A stretch of DNA of 7,205 nt from JAHEEL01 sp964195515 (GTDB lineage: Bacteria; Actinomycetota; Acidimicrobiia; Spongiisociales; UBA5794): contig CAXMQO010000040.1 of NCBI GenBank assembly GCA_964195515.1, positions 1 through 7,205 of the forward strand. The letters run 5' to 3'. Shown one piece after another: positions 1-6,098 of the stretch. Made by a program: the position numbers and the translations under genes. Under the pieces are notes generated by a model. That model was not told the origin of the DNA, did no database searches, and saw only the letters and a list, made by a program, of their open reading frames with translations. Positions within the stretch are counted from its first letter, which is position 1; every line of letters begins with the position of its first letter.

Positions 1-157
1 GGTCGATCCTCAGCGTCACTTCGCCTCGCCCAACGGCAACATCGCCATGCCGCTGGTGTGGTCGGTTCACGTGGTCGACGATCTCATCTACGTCTCCGAC
101 CTGAACACTGGCCTCTGGATCCTCCGCCTTGCTGAGCCTCCAATCGGCACCGACTAG
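1..157 (+). CDS. C-terminal end of an LVIVD-repeat-like (beta-propeller) protein, 5' partial
   Basis: The reading frame is open from the window edge (first full codon at position 2) to a TAG at 155-157, giving 51 residues of an otherwise missing protein. The tail contains VHVVDDLIYVSDLNTGLWIL followed by RLAEPP. A hydrophobic strand, then 'YVSD-x-x-x-GLWILRL', is the pattern seen in the last blade of LVIVD-repeat or related beta-propeller proteins, which are usually secreted or surface-attached in bacteria. The assignment rests on this short stretch only, and no signal peptide, anchor or catalytic residue can be judged. The protein ends soon after the last strand with a short Pro-rich tail (EPPIGTD). 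The next gene starts 355 bases downstream, so it is probably not in the same operon. The reading frame is well supported; the family call is tentative. Confidence 0.6.
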   Translation, partial: VDPQRHFASPNGNIAMPLVWSVHVVDDLIYVSDLNTGLWILRLAEPPIGTD

Positions 158-175
158 AAACCCAGGTCAACGAGG

Positions 176-189
176 GAACGATCCCGTTC
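176..189 (+). terminator. Weak candidate hairpin after the upstream gene
   Basis: GAACG at 176-180 pairs with CGTTC at 185-189 across a four-base loop, starting 19 bases after the stop codon at 157. Only two T residues follow, so it lacks the T-run of a classical intrinsic terminator. A five-base stem can occur by chance. The position after a gene end is the main argument for it. Confidence 0.2.
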
Positions 190-215
190 TTGCGCAAATC
201 GGTTCCTCGCGGCGG

Positions 216-229
216 ACTTGATTTCAAGT
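216..229. repeat. 14-base inverted repeat ACTTGA-TT-TCAAGT
   Basis: Six-base arms, ACTTGA at 216-221 and TCAAGT at 224-229, are exact reverse complements around a two-base centre. The short centre favours a binding site for a dimeric regulator over an RNA hairpin. It lies about 280 bases before the kinase start and 60 bases after the upstream stop, so which gene it would serve is unclear. It is AT-richer than its surroundings, which makes it stand out. No regulator is encoded in the window to pair with it. Confidence 0.35.
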
Positions 230-461
230 GGGGAGGGCATCACCCGAACGCGAGCGCATCTCAGACCGCCCGCCATGTGAGAATCACACCGATGACGAGG
301 CCGGAGGTCGTTTCGGTTGCTGCCGGTTGGGAACTCATGAGCCTGTCTTCGAGGGTGACAGCGTCGTAGGAAATGGGAGATCTCCACACGGTCTCTCTGA
401 CCCGTCCCGCAGTTCTCCGGGTCCGGAACTCGGCCACGACCGAACCCGCGGCAGTCATCGG

Positions 462-467
462 TAGTAT
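462..467 (+). promoter_or_regulatory. Weak -10-like hexamer upstream of the kinase operon
   Basis: TAGTAT matches four of six positions of TATAAT and would give a leader of about 40 bases before the ATG at 513. No TTGACA-like -35 element is visible about 17 bases upstream, which is common in high-GC actinobacterial promoters but leaves the call weak. Confidence 0.22.
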
Positions 468-512
468 CACCGTCGATCCATCACCGCTGAAGAATTCTGG
501 AGCGAATCGTCC

Positions 513-1160
513 ATGCAAGGAGACATCATCCTCGTCGGTGACGAGCATCGACGGGCCGCCGACATCATCGTCGACCGTCTGATCGACGAGATACTTGACT
601 CGCCTCGTCGCTTCACGATGACGGTTGCGGGTGAGTCGGGCAGCGGGAAGTCCGAAACGGGCCAGGCGCTGGCTGACACGCTCCGGAATCGTGGGGTGAA
701 CGCGGTGGTTCTCCAGCAGGACGACTACTACGTCCTACCGCCTCAGTTCAACGATGCCGCACGGCGAGCGAACTTCGCGTGGGTGGGAACCACGGAGGTG
801 CGCCTCGACCTCCTGGACGCCCACCTTCAAGCCGCACAGTCCGGCGATCCTGCGATCGTCAAGCCGCTCGTCATCTACTCGGAGAACCGCGTCGACGAAG
901 AAGAGGTCTCCTACGAAGGAGCCAAGGTCGTCATCGCCGAGGGTGTGTACACGTCGCAGTGCGAAAATGTGGACCGCCGGGTCTTCATCGACCGCAACCG
1001 ACTCGAGACCATCGAGCACCGCATGAAGCGCGGTCGCGAGGGGTTCGACCCGTTCATCGAGAAGGTCCTCAAACAGGAACACGAGATCATCTCGCGGCAT
1101 CGCAGCCGGGCCGATGTGATCATCACCCGGGACTACGACGTCGAATTCGTTCAGGAATGA
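513..1160 (+). CDS. P-loop kinase of the uridine kinase-like family
   Basis: The 215-residue protein has the size of a bacterial uridine kinase. A Walker A loop, GESGSGKS, lies at residues 40-47 after a hydrophobic strand. QDDYY at 69-73 sits where uridine kinases carry the DSFY/DDFY catalytic-Asp segment. A strand ending IAEGVYT (141-147) matches the 'EG' strand, and a basic helix (ETIEHRMKRGREG, about 165-177) looks like the lid region. Family members transfer the ATP gamma-phosphate to uridine/cytidine or other small hydroxyl compounds in the cytoplasm. The nucleoside-specific region is not clearly conserved, so the true substrate may be a sugar, glycerate or similar. ATG 513 is the only usual start codon after the in-frame stop at 462-464; GGAG at 499-502 lies ten bases ahead of it. 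Its end overlaps the next gene as ATGA, so the two are probably made together. Superfamily is well supported; substrate is not. Confidence 0.85.
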   Translation: MQGDIILVGDEHRRAADIIVDRLIDEILDSPRRFTMTVAGESGSGKSETGQALADTLRNRGVNAVVLQQDDYYVLPPQFNDAARRANFAWVGTTEVRLDLLDAHLQAAQSGDPAIVKPLVIYSENRVDEEEVSYEGAKVVIAEGVYTSQCENVDRRVFIDRNRLETIEHRMKRGREGFDPFIEKVLKQEHEIISRHRSRADVIITRDYDVEFVQE

Positions 1161-3280
1161 CCGCAGAACGCCATCTCGGAGCGGAGGCCTATGCGAACGG
1201 GGGTACATCCTTCGTTGTCGGCCTCCGGCCCCAAGATGCCGTCGCCACACCGTTGAGCGACGTCCTCGAGTTGCTGATCAGGCGGTACGGCGACGCGGTT
1301 GCGGTCGCCCTGTCCGACACGGCAGTCGATCTCGCTCGTCCGCTCACCGAACTCCCGGAGGCCGCACGCTCACCACGGTCGAACGAGTCCGACTCCTCAT
1401 GGCTGAAGCGCACGAACATGGTCGGCATCAACGTTCGCACCGTCAGGGACTACGGGGGCGTGGTCAAGTACACGCTGACGCTGCCCGCCACAACAGACTC
1501 GGTCCACCTGCTGCCGCTGTGGGAGCCAGGAGTTGTCCGGAGCCTGTACGGAATCGCCGCATGGAATCTCAACACCGAGTTCTTCTCCGACGAGCTGTAC
1601 GAGTACGCACCGAACCTGGACACGGTTGACAAGCAACTGCGGGCGACTTCCAACCTTCTTCATGTGATGGGCAAGACTGTTGGCATGGATGTCATCCCTC
1701 ACACTGACCGCTTCTCCGAGCCGACACTGTGTACACCCGGCCTCTTCGAGTGGATGTGCGTCAGGGATCGCCAGATCGTCGATCACTCGGAGGGGCTTGC
1801 ACGGAACGTCGAGGAGGCCGTGTTCGCTTGGATCGTCGATCGGGGACCGGCGTTGAGCGACGAAGCGGTGCCTGAAAGCGTGGAGCAACTGTTCTACCTC
1901 GACGAGGGCACTCGGCTCCGATTGCTGTTCGGTGACAAGGACAGTCTCTTCGAGCGGACCGATCGGCGGATTGACCTCATCATGTACTTGAAGCGGATCG
2001 GTCTCGAGCCGGTTCCCGCCACCATGGGTGTCCCATTCCGAGGTATAGAGATCGACTCCGATCCGGCACACACCGTTGTTGACGATTACGGGATGGAGTG
2101 GCCCGACTTCGTCATCTCCGAACCCGAATACATGTCGCGTGTCTTCTCACCGCTCGCCCGCTTCAAGTTGTACGAGAGGCTCGATGACAATGTCAATTGG
2201 GAGATCGACTTCAATCGGCCGCGGACCGAGGTGTGGGACTATGTATGCCGCCACTACGCAGAGACGCAGCACATCGGCAACTTCGACTTCATGCGGGGCG
2301 ACATGTCGCACGTGCAAATGCGCCCCGACGGCGTGCCGGACGTCATTGACGAGTACTACGACATTCTCACCGCCGTGAAGACGCACATTCAGCGATCCGC
2401 GAAGGCTCCGTGGTTCGGCTACTTCGCGGAGACGTTCCTCCCGGCGCGAGACGTCTTCCAATTCGGCGAGGAGCTAGACCACCTCGAAGCCTCCCTCGCC
2501 GATGTCACGCTCGGTGACCTGCAGTCAACCGTTGTGGGCGGTCACGAGTACCTACGTCGATTCCGGCGGTATCTCGACGACCTGGCAACACGCCGGACCG
2601 TTCCCGCCTATACGGTGATGACCGCCGACAAGGACGACCCGCGGTTCGACGAGCTGTATCGAGCGGGCAACGAGGCTCGGCTGTTCACGGCGCTGTTCCT
2701 GCCGGACATGCCGTCATATGTCGGACTCGGATTCGAAATCCGGGATGTGCACTGGGACCCGGTCGAGAACGAGCGCTACACGAAGCTGTTTGTCTTCCAC
2801 GAAGAGGGCGATTCGAACACCTACCCGTCGAAGGCCCGCTTCGGCGACGACTTCATCTGGGGAGAGAACGACGATCTCTTCGCCCGCGTCACGGATCTGC
2901 GGGTGTTCGCCGAAGCCATTCTGCCGGGGATCGCGTTCTCGACCACCGATTGGCTCGTCCCGCCCGACGCAACGACTTTGCGCGGCATTGCAGCGTGGAC
3001 ACAGAATCCGGCCAGCATGCCCCGTGGCGCCGATCGGTATGTATTCGTTGTGAACTATGACCTCGCATCCGACTCCGGCTACTTCGGGATCCCCGCTCTT
3101 CCTTCCGACTGCAGCCTCACGGCCGTGTTCTCGACGAGGGGATTTGAGCACGTTCACGACGAGATCCTTCGCCACAACGGCTTCTTTCACCGTCTCGAGA
3201 ATCTGGCTCCGGGAGAGGGCCGGGCATACCGGATCGACTCACCCGGAGTTGAGGCTCGCCACGACGGATCAACCGAGTAG
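1157..3280 (+). CDS. Divergent alpha-amylase-family (GH13-like) glycoside hydrolase or transferase
   Basis: The 707-residue protein carries a divergent TIM-barrel pattern of the alpha-amylase clan. SVHLLPLWEP (from about 115) and the following 'LYGIAAWNLNTEFFSDE' look like barrel strand 2 and its loop. GMDVIPHTDR (Asp178, His182) replaces the usual region I D-x-x-x-N-H. FDFMRGDMSHV provides R380-x-D382, the candidate nucleophile. FGYFAETF provides Glu425, the candidate acid/base. TADKDDPR provides Asp493 where GH13 enzymes have N-H-D-T-P-R. A beta-rich C-terminal part follows (about 620-700). No signal peptide is seen, so it should act in the cytoplasm on an alpha-glucoside or alpha-glucan by hydrolysis, transfer or phosphorolysis; which one is unknown. 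The frame stays open upstream to 779, but that part is the kinase gene read out of frame. ATG 1157 overlaps the kinase stop as ATGA with no properly spaced ribosome binding site, suggesting translational coupling. Confidence 0.8.
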   Translation: MTAERHLGAEAYANGGTSFVVGLRPQDAVATPLSDVLELLIRRYGDAVAVALSDTAVDLARPLTELPEAARSPRSNESDSSWLKRTNMVGINVRTVRDYGGVVKYTLTLPATTDSVHLLPLWEPGVVRSLYGIAAWNLNTEFFSDELYEYAPNLDTVDKQLRATSNLLHVMGKTVGMDVIPHTDRFSEPTLCTPGLFEWMCVRDRQIVDHSEGLARNVEEAVFAWIVDRGPALSDEAVPESVEQLFYLDEGTRLRLLFGDKDSLFERTDRRIDLIMYLKRIGLEPVPATMGVPFRGIEIDSDPAHTVVDDYGMEWPDFVISEPEYMSRVFSPLARFKLYERLDDNVNWEIDFNRPRTEVWDYVCRHYAETQHIGNFDFMRGDMSHVQMRPDGVPDVIDEYYDILTAVKTHIQRSAKAPWFGYFAETFLPARDVFQFGEELDHLEASLADVTLGDLQSTVVGGHEYLRRFRRYLDDLATRRTVPAYTVMTADKDDPRFDELYRAGNEARLFTALFLPDMPSYVGLGFEIRDVHWDPVENERYTKLFVFHEEGDSNTYPSKARFGDDFIWGENDDLFARVTDLRVFAEAILPGIAFSTTDWLVPPDATTLRGIAAWTQNPASMPRGADRYVFVVNYDLASDSGYFGIPALPSDCSLTAVFSTRGFEHVHDEILRHNGFFHRLENLAPGEGRAYRIDSPGVEARHDGSTE

Positions 3281-3308
3281 CACCAGCGGATTCGCCCCGA
3301 GGAGCCGG

Positions 3309-3314
3309 TACGAT
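3309..3314 (+). promoter_or_regulatory. Candidate -10 element for pepN
   Basis: TACGAT matches four of six positions of TATAAT and fits the TAnnnT pattern of actinobacterial promoters. Transcription would begin near 3321, leaving a leader of roughly 26 bases before the GTG. There is no clear -35 hexamer. A nine-base direct repeat, GATTCGCCC, at 3289-3297 and 3312-3320 brackets and overlaps the hexamer with a 23-base period and could be a regulator site, though it may be chance. If real, pepN has its own promoter and need not depend on read-through from the kinase operon. Confidence 0.3.
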
Positions 3315-3333
3315 TCGCCCGTTCACCAAGCGA

Positions 3334-3340
3334 AGAGGAG
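3334..3340 (+). promoter_or_regulatory. Ribosome binding site fixing the GTG start of pepN
   Basis: AGAGGAG lies six bases before the GTG at 3347. This strong match and ideal spacing decide for GTG 3347, because no ATG occurs nearby in that frame. The same heptamer precedes hutH at 6085-6091. Confidence 0.75.
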
Positions 3341-3346
3341 CATCCC

Positions 3347-5863
3347 GTGCCGTCTGAAGCCGACTACCGCCTGCCTCGAACCGTCATCCCGAGCCACTAC
3401 GAATTGGCGCTGACCCCGGACCTCGTCGCCGCGACGTTCGGCGGACACGTCGTGATCGACATCGACGTGGTCGAGGCAATCTCAGAGATCGTCCTGAACA
3501 CTGCCGAACTGACCCTGCACGCTGCCGTCCTCTCGAACGACGTCGGTCAACGACTCGAAGCCACGACCGAGAGCGATGAGGATGCAGAGCGGACGACGCT
3601 GACGGTCGGGTCAAACCTGGAGCCCGGCCCATGGAAGCTCGAGATCTCGTTCGACGGGATCCTGAACGACGACCTCCGCGGCTTCTACCGCTCCGTCTAC
3701 ACGGACCCCGACGGAAACGAGAAGACGATCGCCACCACCCAGTTCGAAGCGACCGAAGCTCGTCGCGCCTTTCCCTGCTGGGACGAACCAGACCTGAAGG
3801 CGACCTTCTGTGTGACCCTCGTCGTCGACGACGGACTCACCACGATTTCGAACGGGGCTGAGATCGGCCGTGAGCCGGCGGGTGATGGCAAGGTTGCCAT
3901 TCGGTTCGCCGACACGATGAAGATGTCCACCTATCTCGTGGCTTTCATCGTCGGCGAACTCGAGGTCACCGACACCGTCGACGTCGACGGGATCCCGCTG
4001 CGGATCGCCTTCCCGCCCGGCAAAGGGCACCTCACGGATTTCGCTCTCGACATCGCCTCCTTCTCTCTGCGCTACTACGCCGAGTACTACGACATCCCGT
4101 ACCCCGGCGGGAAGATGGACAAGATCGCTATCCCGGACTTCGCGTGGGGGGCGATGGAGAACCTCGGGGCCGTCACCTACCGCGAGACGGCGCTGCTCGT
4201 TGACGTTCACAAGGCGACGCAGAACGAGATGATGCGGGTGGCCGAGGTCATCGCCCACGAGATCGCCCATATGTGGTTCGGTGATCTCGTCACGATGAAG
4301 TGGTGGAACGGGATCTGGCTCAACGAAGCGTTCGCCACGTTTGCCGCCATGAAGTGCGTCGACGCATACCGGCCCGACTGGAAGGTATGGCTCACGTTCT
4401 CCGGGGACCGGGTCCATTCGATGGAGACCGATGCGCTGGCGGCAACGCGGCCGATCGAGTTCCCCGTGGCTTCTCCCGAAGAGGCGAATGCCATGTTCGA
4501 CTCGCTCACCTACGAGAAGGGGGCCTCCATACTCCGGATGCTTGAGCAGTACCTCGGGGAGGAGGTGTTCCGTCTCGGCGTGAGCAACTACCTGAAGGAG
4601 AATGCCTACGGCAGCACCGACGGGGAAGACCTCTGGTCGGCGCTCGGGGAATCATCAGGTGAGCCCGTCATGGAGATCATGGACACATGGATCTTCCAGG
4701 GCGGTTTCCCACGGCTCAGCGTCGAAGGAGAGCCGGGCGCGTACACGCTTACCCAGGAGCAATTCCGCTACTTCGGTGACGGCGACCAGCAGTGGAAGCT
4801 GCCGGTGCTGCTCCGATCGTCGGAAGGCGACCAGAGGCTCCTCATCAGCGAAGAGAGTGCAACGATCGATGCCGGCGATGATCTCGTCGTCAACGCCGGT
4901 GGTGATGGTTTCTACAGGGTCGCGTATTCGCCCGAGCTGCGGGCCGGGATCCGAAGGCGGCTCCCGTCGCTCTCCGGCGAGGAGCGGTATGCCACCGTCT
5001 CCGACGCGTGGGCCGACGTTCTCAAGGGCGGTGCCGACGCGGCGGACTACCTGACGCTCGTTGGTGAACTGGGCGAGGAGAATGAGGTTGACGTCTGGCA
5101 GAGGATCCTCGGCGGTCTTGGAGAACTCGACCGGATCGCATCGTCCGACGTCCGCCCCGCTCTTCAGGGGTTCGTTCGCGACCTCGTCTCCGACAAGGCC
5201 GACGAGATGGGCTGGAGCCCGGACGAGGGTGAAGACGATCGCAGCCGCAAGCTCCGGGGAGCCCTCATCGCGGCGCTCGGCAACCTGGGTGATGATCGCG
5301 CGACGCAGCGCCAGGCACGCCTCGTCCACGAAGAAGTCAGGTTGGGTGAGGGGGCGGTCGATCCTGAGGTCGCGGACGCGGCGCTCAGCATCGTGGCTGC
5401 GAACGGTGATATCGATGACTTTGAACGGTTCCTCACGATCTCCGACGAGTCGGACACTCCGCAGGAGGTCGTGAAGTACCTTCGGGCTGCGGCCGTCGTT
5501 CCGGACCGGGTGGGGAGCGAGAACCTGTTCCAGATGGTGCTCGACGGCGACATCCGGCGACAAGACGCCTTCTGGGTCATCGCGATCATGTTCGCCCACC
5601 GCGAGAATGGTCCACGGGTCTGGGAATTGATGAAAGAGAACTGGGACGACTTGCTCGATCGGATGCCGCCGGCGACGGGCCGTCGGATCCTCGATCTTCT
5701 CCCGAACCGTTCGGAACCGGAGATCGCCGAGGACATCGAGGCGTGGCTTGCCGACCATCCGATCAAGGGTGGCGAGAAGTACGCCGACCAGCAGATCGAG
5801 CTGTTGAAGGTGAGGGTCGGCTTGCGCGAGCGCGAAGCCACCCGCCTCGGCGACGCCCTCTAG
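3347..5863 (+). CDS. pepN: M1 family zinc aminopeptidase (aminopeptidase N)
   Basis: This complete 838-residue protein removes N-terminal amino acids from peptides and would serve cytoplasmic peptide turnover; no signal peptide or membrane segment is seen. The order is that of M1 enzymes. A beta-rich N-terminal domain covers about 1-210. The catalytic domain has the substrate-anchoring GAMEN at 268-272, and HEIAH at 304-308 with Glu327 completing the zinc site (HExxH-x18-E). Tyr389 in TYEKGA is the expected transition-state tyrosine. A small beta domain runs to NAGGDGFYRVAY (Tyr523). A long helical, ERAP1-like C-terminal domain fills the rest. Length and layout match puromycin-sensitive-type PepN proteins of Actinomycetota, usually about 850 residues. 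All key residues are present, so it should be active. It uses a GTG start with a strong ribosome binding site, 66 bases after the GH13-like gene, and is followed by the repeat block. Confidence 0.96.
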   Translation: MPSEADYRLPRTVIPSHYELALTPDLVAATFGGHVVIDIDVVEAISEIVLNTAELTLHAAVLSNDVGQRLEATTESDEDAERTTLTVGSNLEPGPWKLEISFDGILNDDLRGFYRSVYTDPDGNEKTIATTQFEATEARRAFPCWDEPDLKATFCVTLVVDDGLTTISNGAEIGREPAGDGKVAIRFADTMKMSTYLVAFIVGELEVTDTVDVDGIPLRIAFPPGKGHLTDFALDIASFSLRYYAEYYDIPYPGGKMDKIAIPDFAWGAMENLGAVTYRETALLVDVHKATQNEMMRVAEVIAHEIAHMWFGDLVTMKWWNGIWLNEAFATFAAMKCVDAYRPDWKVWLTFSGDRVHSMETDALAATRPIEFPVASPEEANAMFDSLTYEKGASILRMLEQYLGEEVFRLGVSNYLKENAYGSTDGEDLWSALGESSGEPVMEIMDTWIFQGGFPRLSVEGEPGAYTLTQEQFRYFGDGDQQWKLPVLLRSSEGDQRLLISEESATIDAGDDLVVNAGGDGFYRVAYSPELRAGIRRRLPSLSGEERYATVSDAWADVLKGGADAADYLTLVGELGEENEVDVWQRILGGLGELDRIASSDVRPALQGFVRDLVSDKADEMGWSPDEGEDDRSRKLRGALIAALGNLGDDRATQRQARLVHEEVRLGEGAVDPEVADAALSIVAANGDIDDFERFLTISDESDTPQEVVKYLRAAAVVPDRVGSENLFQMVLDGDIRRQDAFWVIAIMFAHRENGPRVWELMKENWDDLLDRMPPATGRRILDLLPNRSEPEIAEDIEAWLADHPIKGGEKYADQQIELLKVRVGLREREATRLGDAL

Positions 5864-5868
5864 AACCG

Positions 5869-5917
5869 CGTACCCAGGGTTTGTGTCCCCGTGGGCGGCG
5901 CTGTGAGCCCGCGGAAT
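5869..5917 (+). repeat. 49-base direct repeat, copy 1
   Basis: This unit begins six bases after the pepN stop codon and aligns without gaps to 5964-6012, with 44 of 49 bases identical by eye. The last 34 bases (5884-5917) differ at a single position (A against G at 5906). It opens with CGTACCCAGGGT, followed by a GTCCCCGT core and a GC-rich tail ending GCGGAAT. It also forms the left arm of the larger inverted repeat. Confidence 0.85.
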
Positions 5918-5976
5918 CCAGGCCGCTCCGTTCCGCGGGCTGGGGGCAGCGTATACGGGGACCCGTACCCTGGGTA
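5871..5976. repeat. 106-base imperfect inverted repeat, REP/REPIN-like
   Basis: Four pairs of exact complementary blocks nest around one centre: 5871-5880 with 5967-5976 (10 bp), 5885-5892 with 5955-5962 (8 bp), 5899-5903 with 5947-5951 (5 bp) and 5906-5916 with 5931-5941 (11 bp). They leave a 14-base loop at 5917-5930. Thirty-four base pairs in mirror order cannot reasonably be chance. Length, extragenic position and GC-rich interrupted arms resemble REPINs or small MITE-like elements, which are mobilised in trans by Y1 (RAYT) transposases. No transposase is present here and no target duplication was identified. As RNA it could stabilise the pepN 3' end or end transcription. The structure is directly visible; the class is inferred. 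Confidence 0.75.
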
Positions 5977-5987
5977 GCTGTCCCCGT
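5955..5987 (+). repeat. 33-base nested palindrome (REP-like hairpin)
   Basis: ACGGGGAC at 5955-5962 pairs with GTCCCCGT at 5980-5987. Within the loop, TACCC at 5966-5970 pairs with GGGTA at 5972-5976 around a single T. Three unpaired bases lie on each side (CCG and GCT). This fold competes with the 106-base fold because it uses the same right-arm bases. A compact bulged hairpin of this size is what single REP units look like. Confidence 0.7.
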
Positions 5988-6012
5988 GGGCGGCGCTGTG
6001 GGCCCGCGGAAT
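5964..6012 (+). repeat. 49-base direct repeat, copy 2
   Basis: This second copy lies 95 bases downstream of the first in the same orientation. It differs from copy 1 mainly in the three-base block after GGGT (AGC here, TTG there) and in the centre of the opening palindrome (T here, A there). Its opening segment TACCC-T-GGGTA is itself palindromic, so it can pair with copy 1 or fold on itself. Confidence 0.85.
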
Positions 6013-6032
6013 GGGTGGCGGCGCGGGCCCAC
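5998..6032 (+). terminator. Strong GC-rich hairpin between pepN and hutH
   Basis: GTGGGCCCGCG at 5998-6008 pairs exactly with CGCGGGCCCAC at 6022-6032 around a 13-base loop, giving an 11-bp stem with ten G-C pairs. No T-run follows, so this is a T-less terminator candidate of the sort common in actinobacteria, or simply another part of the repeat element. It would separate pepN transcription from hutH. Its left arm is the end of repeat copy 2. Confidence 0.45.
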
Positions 6033-6053
6033 GGTTCTCGCCGTGTGAGTCGG

Positions 6054-6059
6054 TAGGCT
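6054..6059 (+). promoter_or_regulatory. Weak -10-like hexamer upstream of hutH
   Basis: TAGGCT fits TAnnnT and would start transcription near 6066, giving a leader of about 33 bases. It lies just beyond the last hairpin, where a hutH promoter would be expected. No -35 element is evident. The call rests mostly on position. Confidence 0.22.
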
Positions 6060-6084
6060 GGTCCAGCGGGTCCGGACTTCGCCG

Positions 6085-6091
6085 AGAGGAG
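6085..6091 (+). promoter_or_regulatory. Ribosome binding site of hutH
   Basis: AGAGGAG lies seven bases before the ATG at 6099. It supports this start, as does the catalytic residue numbering of the encoded protein, which agrees with well-studied HutH from the first residue. Confidence 0.75.
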
Positions 6092-6098
6092 CTGAGAG

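Larger units (their letters stand above)
158..512. other. Intergenic region with no convincing gene
   Basis: This 355-base stretch separates the propeller-like gene from the kinase gene. Short open frames exist on both strands: plus 228-464 and 373-582, minus 154-387 and 261-548. None has a good ribosome binding site, a recognisable motif or protein-like composition; they are rich in Arg, Ser and Pro, as expected of non-coding high-GC DNA. The minus frame 261-548 also runs into the start of the kinase gene. What can be seen is a small hairpin just after the upstream stop, a 14-base near-perfect palindrome at 216-229, and a weak -10-like hexamer at 462-467. It probably holds the terminator of the upstream gene and the promoter of the kinase operon. 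An unrecognised small RNA or a decayed gene cannot be excluded. Confidence 0.55.

Noticed and set aside
261..548. 95-residue minus-strand frame overlapping the kinase start
   Set aside because: No motif, no good ribosome binding site, and it overlaps the first 36 bases of the kinase gene. The hydrophobic end (GLVIGVILTW) is too little to support a gene.
779..1156. Upstream extension of the GH13-like frame to position 779
   Set aside because: This stretch reads as an Arg/Pro-rich, low-complexity protein and lies wholly inside the kinase gene, which has clear family motifs in its own frame. The start at 1157 is preferred.
1397..2071. 224-residue minus-strand frame opposite the GH13-like gene
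   Set aside because: It is antisense to a well-supported gene, with no family motif and shadow-type composition.
3611..4417. 268-residue minus-strand frame opposite the pepN catalytic domain
   Set aside because: It mirrors the codon structure of pepN, whose zinc and GAMEN motifs are in the plus strand, so it is a shadow frame.
5869..6012. CRISPR array
   Set aside because: There are only two repeat units, they are palindromic over most of their length, and the 46-base stretch between them is complementary to the repeats rather than a unique spacer. No cas genes are nearby.
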